DNA of 44,762 nt from CAZLGC01 sp964559275 (GTDB lineage Bacteria > Patescibacteriota > CALEFQ01). The notes beneath the pieces are model-generated. The model saw nothing but the letters and a program-made list of their open reading frames with translations. It searched no databases and was not told the origin of the DNA. Location: NCBI GenBank assembly GCA_964559275.1, contig CAZLGC010000002.1, positions 1-44,762 on the forward strand. The letters run 5' to 3'. Of the stretch, positions 1-6,368 are shown piece by piece. How positions within the stretch are numbered: position 1 is the stretch's first letter; each line of letters begins with the position of its first letter. The translations under genes and the position numbers were made by a program.

Positions 1-721
1 TCATGTCGCCGATAATGACATTGAAAAGCTGTGGCAATTCATCAAGATGAGTCTTGCGCAGAAGTTTACCAACCGGGGCGATGATGCGAGGATCGTTCTG
101 GCGAGCCTGGACAGCGCCGGTTTTCTTTTCGGCTTGCTTGATCATAGAGCGAAACTTGTATTCCCGAAAGCTTCTCCCCCGCCAACCAACCGCTACCTTG
201 GCAATGAACATCGGGCCGGGATCATTGAGCCAGATGAAAACAATTCCCGCCAGAATGAGCGGTGAACAAAAAACAAAAATGACTGTCGAGAAAACAATGT
301 CACTAATTCTCTTGAGTACCTCGTAAACTGATACGGGCGGCTTGAGATCGCGATGATAGCTTTGCACAATTTTGGCCTCGCCGTTTATCGGCACCGCGTT
401 AGGCTCAACCAGACCGAAAGTCCAGTGCGTTTCCCAAAGAGCCCCCAGAAAACCTCCGACCAGCATACTATATACCGTCAGCGGGAAGATTGAGGCACGC
501 ATAATTAGCAACGTTCCTAGGAAAGTCAGAATTGGTAAGAGCAAACTGAAACGCAGTTTGTTCTCATGGGAAAGAGACGGGACTCCGCGCGCCAATGCTA
601 AGTGAGTTGCAATCGTAGCCACAAAAGTAATTGCCGTCCATTTCACGAACGTCAAAGCAGACACTCCCCAGAAATTGAGTGTTATTAAATTCTGTAGAAA
701 CTCGAGTGAAAATGTATCCAT
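1..721 (-). CDS. Polyprenyl-phosphate sugar-1-phosphate transferase, C-terminus cut by window edge
   Basis: Start of a bacterial sugar transferase that moves a sugar phosphate from a nucleotide sugar onto a membrane polyprenyl phosphate, the first step in making a surface glycan. About 240 codons are open from the ATG at 721 to position 2 with no stop. Hydrophobic segments occupy roughly residues 15-100. The catalytic domain begins near residue 135 with a long hydrophobic helix and then shows NDPGPMF, YKFRSM and KTHLDELPQLFNVIIGDM, all hallmarks of the WcaJ/PglC-type fold. The usual SLVGPRP motif would lie beyond the edge. The N-terminal region is shorter than in the full-length paralogue at 13117-14532. 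It starts 26 bases after the asnB stop, so it probably belongs to the same transcript. The sugar specificity cannot be read from sequence. Confidence 0.9.
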   Translation of the reverse strand, partial: MDTFSLEFLQNLITLNFWGVSALTFVKWTAITFVATIATHLALARGVPSLSHENKLRFSLLLPILTFLGTLLIMRASIFPLTVYSMLVGGFLGALWETHWTFGLVEPNAVPINGEAKIVQSYHRDLKPPVSVYEVLKRISDIVFSTVIFVFCSPLILAGIVFIWLNDPGPMFIAKVAVGWRGRSFREYKFRSMIKQAEKKTGAVQARQNDPRIIAPVGKLLRKTHLDELPQLFNVIIGDM

Positions 722-747
722 CGGACAAAATTTCTAATTAGTCAATT

Positions 748-2628
748 TCAAGTATTCCAATTATCGTACCAAATGCCGAAGCTCAATATTCCCCACAGCT
801 CGCGGTTGTAGTCGGCCCGGCCGGCACAGTGGTCGGAATACATCTTTGTTACCACCATCGGATCAAAGAAGCCTTGGTCCTGAACTTTTCGCCGAGAGAA
901 ATATTCAGCCGCCAAATCTCTCAATTCATTTTTCAGCCAATAAGCCACCGGAACCTGAAAGCCAGCTTTGGGACGATTTAAAACCTCAGGCGGCAGAATA
1001 TTTTTGACCGCCTCTTTCAAGATGTATTTTAGTGAATTGTGGCGAACTTTCAATGTGGATGAAATCTGGGCCGCGTATTCCGCTAGTTTATGGTCCAAAA
1101 GCGGCACCCGAACTTCCAGGCTGTTCATCATACTAGTACGATCTACCTTGGTCAGCATGTCATCGACCAAATTGATCTTGGTATCTAGGTACATCAAATT
1201 GTTCAAGAAATCATCGCCTTGGTGTTCATTGAATAGCTGGTGCCAGAAACGAGCGGTGGGCTTAATTCCTTCCCGTCCAGGAACCATCAACTCAGCCTTT
1301 TGCGACTCTGTAAAAATCGCCCGCCACAAAAAATGAGCCGTAACCGGATCCGCCGCCCCGCCCCGCAGGAATCGCTTCAGCTTGAATTCTAGGGTGGTTT
1401 TTTTATGAGAAGCCGGGATAAGTTTGGCTAGACCCGGAAAAATTTTGGCCTTGAACACCTTTGGGAAATGGCGATACAACTTGAGCATCCGGTCAGCGTG
1501 ATAGATCGTGTATCCGCCAAACATCTCGTCTCCCCCGTCACCACTGAGCACCGTTTTCACACTGCCGGCCGCAAATTCAGATACCGCGTAGACCGCCAGT
1601 GCCGATGAATCAGCAAAAGGCTCGTCAAAACCTCTGACGATCTTCTCAATGTATTCCGGACGAGAAAGATCGACTTCAATTTCGTGGTGATCGGTTTGAC
1701 AGCGCCGGGCCACCGCCCGGGCATAATGAAGCTCATCGAATGATTTTTCCTTAAAACCGACGGAGAAGGTCTTTAGCTTTTTGACCTGGCGACTGGCCAA
1801 AGCGACGACGGTGCTTGAATCCAACCCGCCGCTCAGAAAAGCCCCGACCGGGACATCACTTACCAGATGCGATTTGACCGCTGAGCGCAAATGACGCTGC
1901 AGACCATTAACCGCAGTCTGCTTATTGGTGATTATTTGTTTGCCTGTCACAACCGGGACATCCCAAAAGAGTCTGCACTCAAATTTCAGCTCCGCGCGGT
2001 CAGTTTTGAGTTCCAGAAGTTCACCGGGCAGCAATTTGTACATATCAGTAAAAATTGTTTGCCGACGCGGGATGTAATTCAGAGCCAGAAAATCACCGAC
2101 CGCCTGCCGACTTATGTCGTGGTTACCGCCAGCCTGATAAATTGCCTTCAGTTCCGAGGCGAAGTAAAAATTCCGCGGCGACGGAGCGTAGTAAAGCGGC
2201 TTTATTCCCAACCGGTCTCGGGCCAAAACCAGTTTCCCTAATTTCTTATCCCAAATCGCCAGGGCAAACATCCCCCGTAGCTCCTTGGTGAAATCAGTCC
2301 CCATTTCCTCATAGAGATGAACCAGAACCTCGGTATCAGAATTGGTTCTGAATTCATGTCCCTGCCGCTTAAGTTTTTTCTTTAACTCGCGATAGTTGTA
2401 GATTTCGCCGTTCTGACAAGCCCAGACAGTTTTATCCTCGTTACTCAAAGGTTGGCTGCCCTGAGCAACGTCGATAATAGATAGCCGATTCGCGCCCAGT
2501 CCGACTTTGCCCAAATTAAAAAAGCGCTGCTCATCGGGACCACGGTGACGGGTGGCAGCTGACATTTTAGCCAGCAAGTCTGCACTTGCTGGTTTATCAT
2601 GATTGACAAATCCAAATATGCCACACAT
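748..2628 (-). CDS. asnB: Asparagine synthase, glutamine-hydrolysing
   Basis: Makes asparagine, or amidates a related carboxylate, from aspartate, glutamine and ATP. The protein has 626 residues, normal for the family. Cys2 directly after the initiator Met is the glutaminase nucleophile, followed by a class II amidotransferase domain to about residue 190 with RLSIID and NGEIYNY. The synthetase domain carries the ATP-pyrophosphatase loop SGGLDSS at 266-272 and GDGGDEMFGGY near 363-373. The start is fixed because Cys2 must become the N-terminus. It begins 4 bases after the lepA stop and is followed by a sugar transferase. AsnB-like enzymes in glycan clusters sometimes amidate sugars or peptides, so free asparagine need not be the product; that is inference from context. 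Confidence 0.95.
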   Translation of the reverse strand: MCGIFGFVNHDKPASADLLAKMSAATRHRGPDEQRFFNLGKVGLGANRLSIIDVAQGSQPLSNEDKTVWACQNGEIYNYRELKKKLKRQGHEFRTNSDTEVLVHLYEEMGTDFTKELRGMFALAIWDKKLGKLVLARDRLGIKPLYYAPSPRNFYFASELKAIYQAGGNHDISRQAVGDFLALNYIPRRQTIFTDMYKLLPGELLELKTDRAELKFECRLFWDVPVVTGKQIITNKQTAVNGLQRHLRSAVKSHLVSDVPVGAFLSGGLDSSTVVALASRQVKKLKTFSVGFKEKSFDELHYARAVARRCQTDHHEIEVDLSRPEYIEKIVRGFDEPFADSSALAVYAVSEFAAGSVKTVLSGDGGDEMFGGYTIYHADRMLKLYRHFPKVFKAKIFPGLAKLIPASHKKTTLEFKLKRFLRGGAADPVTAHFLWRAIFTESQKAELMVPGREGIKPTARFWHQLFNEHQGDDFLNNLMYLDTKINLVDDMLTKVDRTSMMNSLEVRVPLLDHKLAEYAAQISSTLKVRHNSLKYILKEAVKNILPPEVLNRPKAGFQVPVAYWLKNELRDLAAEYFSRRKVQDQGFFDPMVVTKMYSDHCAGRADYNRELWGILSFGIWYDNWNT

Positions 2629-2632
2629 ATTG

Positions 2633-4390
2633 TTAGCGCTTCAAGACTTCAAGGAATACTTTTTGGGGAACGTTGACTTGACCGATTTGGGCCATTTTTT
2701 TCTTACCTTTTTTTTGTTTTTCACGAAGTTTGTTCTTACGGGTGACATCTCCCCCGTAAAGCTTGGCGGTGACATCCTTACGGTAAGCCGGCAGAGTTTC
2801 CCGGGCAATGATATCCGAGCCGACCGCCGCCTGAATCGGAACTTGGAACTGGTGACGCGGAATCAGCTCTTTCAGCTTCTTGACCATCGCCCGGCCGCGA
2901 CTACGCACTTCACTGCGGTGCACAATCGTGGTCAGAGCTCGAAACGGCTCCCGATTAACTAGGAAATCAAGCCGAACTAGGTCGCCGGGACGATAATCAG
3001 ACAGATCATAGTTCAAGGAAGCGTAGCCGGAACTGACACTTTTCAGCTTGTCGTAAAAATCAACGATCAGATTGAACAAGGGAATTTCATATTTCAAAAT
3101 AGCCCGATCCTCGCCGAGATACTCGGTAGTTTTGTATTCTCCCCGGCGCGCTTCCGCCAGTTCCATAACTTTCCCCAGATAGCTTTGCGGGGTGATGATC
3201 TCCACCGTCGCCCAGGGCTCCAGGATTTCATCGAACTCATCCGGCAGATCAGCGGGAGTAGTGATTTTCTGCTCTTTCCCCTTGGATCTGACTTTATAAA
3301 CAACACTGGGAGCGGTAACTATCAGATTTAAGTCGTATTCGCGCTGCAATCTCTCCTGGACAATTTCCAGATGCAGTAATCCTAAAAATCCACAGCGATA
3401 ACCGAAACCCAGCGGCCCGCCCTGCTCAGCCTCGAAAGTAAGTGCGGCATCATTAAGCTTGAGTTTGGCAACTGCATCTTTCAGCTCAGGGTAATCATCA
3501 GCGTCAATCGGATACACCCCGGCATAAACGACAGGCCGGGGTTCTTGGTAACCGGGCAGCGGTTGCACATTCTCCGCTCCCGCCACAGTGTCACCTACCC
3601 GGACGCCCTCAATCTTCTTCAGACCGGTGTCGATATAACCGACAGCACCGGTACTAAGCTCGCCGGTAGATGTCAATTTGGGCTTAAAAATACCGGCATC
3701 AATAGCTTCGCCGCTTTGTTTCGTAGCCAAAAAGTGCAGTGAATCTCCTTTCTTAAGTCTGCCGTCAACTACTCTGACAAACGCCTGCACCCCACGGTAT
3801 TCGTCATAGCGGGAATCGAAAATCAGAGCTCTAAGGGGTGCTTCACTGCCCCCGGAGGGAGACGGAATCTTGTTAACGACTGCTTCCAATATTTCGGAGA
3901 CTCCCTCTCCGGTTTTAGCTGAAGCTAGTATGATGTCGTTTTCCGGCAAGCTCAATGTTTTGGTAATCTCCGAGGCAACCCGGGCCGGATCAGCATTTGG
4001 TAAATCTATTTTGTTAATGACCGGTATTATTTTAAGGTTCTGGTCCAGAGCCATATAGACATTCGCCAGAGTCTGAGCCTGAATTCCCTGAACGGCGTCT
4101 ACCACCAACAACGCCCCTTCGCAGGCTGCCAACGAACGCGACACCTCATAGGTAAAATCAACATGACCCGGCGTATCAATTAAATTCAAAGTGAGTTCTT
4201 TATATTTCATGGTCACCGGCTGTAGCTTGATCGTAATCCCGCGCTCCTGTTCCAGCTCCATTTGATCCAACAGCTGATCTTTCATTTCCCGCTCAGAAAC
4301 GGTCTTAGTATATTCCAAAAGCCGATCCGCCAAGGTGGATTTTCCATGATCAATATGGGCAATAATGCAAAAATTCCTTATGTTATCCAT
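2633..4390 (-). CDS. lepA: Elongation factor 4 (back-translocating GTPase LepA)
   Basis: Ribosome-bound translational GTPase that acts on stalled or mispositioned ribosomes. The protein has 585 residues, close to the family norm. The G1 loop HIDHGKST is at 12-19, DTPGH at 72-76 and NKID at 126-129, followed by EF-G-like domains and the LepA C-terminal domain with YRKDVTAKLYGGD. The start was set at ATG 4390 because family members begin M-x-N-I-R-N-F. A longer in-frame extension from a TTG at 4462 is rejected because it reads through the upstream repeat. No good Shine-Dalgarno precedes 4390. The region just upstream holds a diverged copy of this gene's own first 15 codons (4439-4482), which suggests this lepA replaced an earlier one. 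Confidence 0.96.
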   Translation of the reverse strand: MDNIRNFCIIAHIDHGKSTLADRLLEYTKTVSEREMKDQLLDQMELEQERGITIKLQPVTMKYKELTLNLIDTPGHVDFTYEVSRSLAACEGALLVVDAVQGIQAQTLANVYMALDQNLKIIPVINKIDLPNADPARVASEITKTLSLPENDIILASAKTGEGVSEILEAVVNKIPSPSGGSEAPLRALIFDSRYDEYRGVQAFVRVVDGRLKKGDSLHFLATKQSGEAIDAGIFKPKLTSTGELSTGAVGYIDTGLKKIEGVRVGDTVAGAENVQPLPGYQEPRPVVYAGVYPIDADDYPELKDAVAKLKLNDAALTFEAEQGGPLGFGYRCGFLGLLHLEIVQERLQREYDLNLIVTAPSVVYKVRSKGKEQKITTPADLPDEFDEILEPWATVEIITPQSYLGKVMELAEARRGEYKTTEYLGEDRAILKYEIPLFNLIVDFYDKLKSVSSGYASLNYDLSDYRPGDLVRLDFLVNREPFRALTTIVHRSEVRSRGRAMVKKLKELIPRHQFQVPIQAAVGSDIIARETLPAYRKDVTAKLYGGDVTRKNKLREKQKKGKKKMAQIGQVNVPQKVFLEVLKR

Positions 4391-4396
4391 AATAAA

Positions 4397-4439
4397 GCTT
4401 GCCCGCCGAAGCTTGAGAGAAACGAGAGCGTAGGCGGGT
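4397..4439 (-). repeat. Short GC-rich hairpin repeat between the lepA relic and lepA
   Basis: On the minus strand this segment starts ACCCGCC and ends GCTTCGGCGGGCAAGC; the outer CCCGCC and GGCGGG arms pair, with a weaker GCT/AGC pairing inside. Its 16-base end (plus strand 4397-4412, gcttgcccgccgaagc) recurs exactly at 14956-14971 inside rnpB, on the same strand. It sits precisely at the point where the upstream lepA relic stops matching lepA. It is probably a member of a small dispersed hairpin family, but only two copies are visible here. Confidence 0.5.
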
Positions 4440-4482
4440 GATCGATGTGAACGATTATACAAAAATTGCGAATGTTTTCCAT
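4439..4482 (-). pseudogene. 15-codon relic of a second, diverged lepA start
   Basis: The ATG at 4482 follows immediately on the stop of the 88-residue gene (TAG-ATG). The next 15 codons read MENIRNFCIIVHIDH, against MDNIRNFCIIAHIDH at the true lepA start. I count 33 of 44 identical bases, with most of the 11 differences at third codon positions, so the two are homologous coding sequences rather than a recent duplication. Homology ends at GATCA, where the hairpin repeat begins. The frame then runs through the repeat and stops at 4378, just inside lepA. A TATAAT hexamer at 4454-4459 lies inside the relic and could serve as a -10 for lepA, though no matching -35 is clear. Confidence 0.75.
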
Positions 4483-4749
4483 CTAATTTTGACTATCCTC
4501 TTCCTCAACTGCTTCCCAACTAAAATGCTCATCATCAGGAAGGTCATTAGGGTCATCAACGCCATATCCCTCCAAGGCAGTCTGTCGAAAATCCCAACCC
4601 GGTCCATCATGAGAATAGAATTCACGAACAGTATAACCACTGGGAACGCGCCGATATCCTTTGCCATCCACAATTTTGATCTGGTCTTCTTTGGACCCTG
4701 CTTTTTCAGGATCTGGTTCGGGTTTTACTTTTCCTTCAGATTCAGGCAT
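4483..4749 (-). CDS. Small acidic protein of unknown function
   Basis: 88 residues that I do not recognise. The first 20 are rich in Pro, Glu and Lys. The centre is more ordered, with VDGKGYRRVPSGYTVREFYS and GPGWDFRQTALEGYG. The tail is strongly acidic. No signal peptide or membrane segment is visible, so it is probably cytosolic. Its ATG overlaps the murJ stop by 8 bases, which suggests translational coupling, and its own TAG touches the ATG of the lepA relic. Before lepA was rearranged, murJ, this gene and lepA were probably tightly coupled. The aromatic-rich core and coupled start argue that it is real. Confidence 0.7.
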   Translation of the reverse strand: MPESEGKVKPEPDPEKAGSKEDQIKIVDGKGYRRVPSGYTVREFYSHDGPGWDFRQTALEGYGVDDPNDLPDDEHFSWEAVEEEDSQN

Positions 4750-6367
4750 CTTGCTTAGCTTTACGTAGCTTTAACTTATTCATAAGACCTTTAACCATAG
4801 ACACTTCTTCCAATTTAATCAACCATCCTATCAGGAAATATACGCCCAGCCCGACCAGGGTTGCCAGCGCTGCCTGGACAAATACTCCCCAAAAAGTTTG
4901 CATATCCACCCAATTGGCGACCAACCCTTTAATGCCGGGGAAGACGTCGACTGCTACGTCACCCCGGTGGAAAGAGAGACCTTGGACGACTAGAATCATA
5001 ATCAGACAGGCTACTATAATTTTCAGGACCGATGCAATAATCCGACGGTCATCCAGACCACCCAGCTTTACGTGAATTATGATCAGGAGCACAATCATAT
5101 TGATAAAACTGGCAATAGAAAATGCCAAGGCGATACCGGCTACGCCCATAAACTGAGTGAACCACAGCGCCAGCCCGATATTTATACCCATGCTGATGAC
5201 ACTTACCGTTACCGGGATAACGGTGTTTTGGATAGCATAAAAGGCTTTTGCTAACAAAGGAATAAGGCTTTGGGCAAACAAACTCAAAACGAAATAGCCT
5301 AAAGTCGAAGCAGTTAGAATAGTCGCCTCCCAGTCAAACGCCCCGGCACCCAAAATGATGCGGACAATCTGAGCCCGCAGCAGCAGCATCAGAACACTGA
5401 CCGGTACCACAAAAAACAGAATCTGGCGCATCGTTCGCGACAGCGTAATTTTGAATTCCTCTCCTTTTTCTTGGGAAGCAGAAGCCGCCAAAATCGGAAA
5501 AGCAGTTGTCGAAAGTGATATGCCAAAAACGCTGTAAGGCAAACTCTGCAAATTATTCGCAAAATTGTAGATCGTAATGGCACCGACCGCCACGGTGCTG
5601 GCAATTGCCGTGCTGACAAAAAGATTTATCTGGTAAACAGCCAGGCCGATTGTACGCGGCACCATCAGCTTAAAAACTCGCCGCATGCCGGTGTGCCCCC
5701 AGTCGAGCAACCAGCGGTAACGATAACCAAGCCGCCAGACGCTCGGAAACTGAATAGCCATATGCAGCAACGCCCCGATGACAACGCCGATGGCTACACC
5801 ATAGATGCCCATTCTGGGAGTCAGGAAAACAATCCCGCCGATGATACCCAGGTTATACATTATCGGCGTCAGCGAGTAAACAAAGAATTTCTTAAAAGAA
5901 TTAAGAATGCCGCTGGCAATATTACTGATACTGAAAAATATCGGCGCCAGCAGCATAATGCGCGTCAGCGTCAGAGTAAGCTGCCTGGTTGCTTCGTCCA
6001 TTCCCGGACCAATCAGCGGCACCAGCCAGGGAGCCAGGAAAAAGACGATGACAATAACCCCAATTAAACCTAGCAGAAGTATGTTTAAGAGATTGTTGGT
6101 TAGTAAAAAGGCTTCTTCCTTTTTCTTCTTAACCAGATATTCGGTGAAAAGAGGGATGAAAGCGCTGGAGAGAGCCCCAACTACTACCAGGTTAAAAATG
6201 GTGTCGGGAATTCGAAAAGCCGCCATGTAAGCATCCAGCTCCATGCCAGCTCCAAACGTAGTCGAAAGCAACCGGTCGCGGTAAATACCCAGCAACCGGC
6301 TAATAATAGACGCCACCCCGATCATGGCGGCGCCGGAAAGTATTACTTTTTTGTGAGCGGCTGTCAT
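4742..6367 (-). CDS. murJ: Lipid II flippase MurJ (MviN family)
   Basis: Integral membrane flippase that moves lipid II across the cytoplasmic membrane for peptidoglycan assembly. About 541 residues with many evenly spaced hydrophobic helices, a MOP/MviN-type architecture. The N-terminus has the typical ASIISRLLGIYRDRLLSTTFG, followed by LDAYMAAFRIPDTIFNLVVVGALS. The ATG at 6367, two bases after the stop of the DUF4012 gene, is preferred over a TTG at 6391 that would overlap it; GAGGG lies about 12 bases upstream. It sits in a glycan-export cluster, so flipping of another polyprenyl-linked glycan is possible, but the N-terminal motifs favour MurJ. Confidence 0.93.
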   Translation of the reverse strand: MTAAHKKVILSGAAMIGVASIISRLLGIYRDRLLSTTFGAGMELDAYMAAFRIPDTIFNLVVVGALSSAFIPLFTEYLVKKKKEEAFLLTNNLLNILLLGLIGVIVIVFFLAPWLVPLIGPGMDEATRQLTLTLTRIMLLAPIFFSISNIASGILNSFKKFFVYSLTPIMYNLGIIGGIVFLTPRMGIYGVAIGVVIGALLHMAIQFPSVWRLGYRYRWLLDWGHTGMRRVFKLMVPRTIGLAVYQINLFVSTAIASTVAVGAITIYNFANNLQSLPYSVFGISLSTTAFPILAASASQEKGEEFKITLSRTMRQILFFVVPVSVLMLLLRAQIVRIILGAGAFDWEATILTASTLGYFVLSLFAQSLIPLLAKAFYAIQNTVIPVTVSVISMGINIGLALWFTQFMGVAGIALAFSIASFINMIVLLIIIHVKLGGLDDRRIIASVLKIIVACLIMILVVQGLSFHRGDVAVDVFPGIKGLVANWVDMQTFWGVFVQAALATLVGLGVYFLIGWLIKLEEVSMVKGLMNKLKLRKAKQDA

Positions 6368-6368
6368 A

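Noticed and set aside
4391..4462. N-terminal extension of LepA from a TTG at 4462
   Set aside because: The added 24 residues translate the hairpin repeat and do not resemble LepA, which starts at the M-x-N-I-R-N-F methionine.
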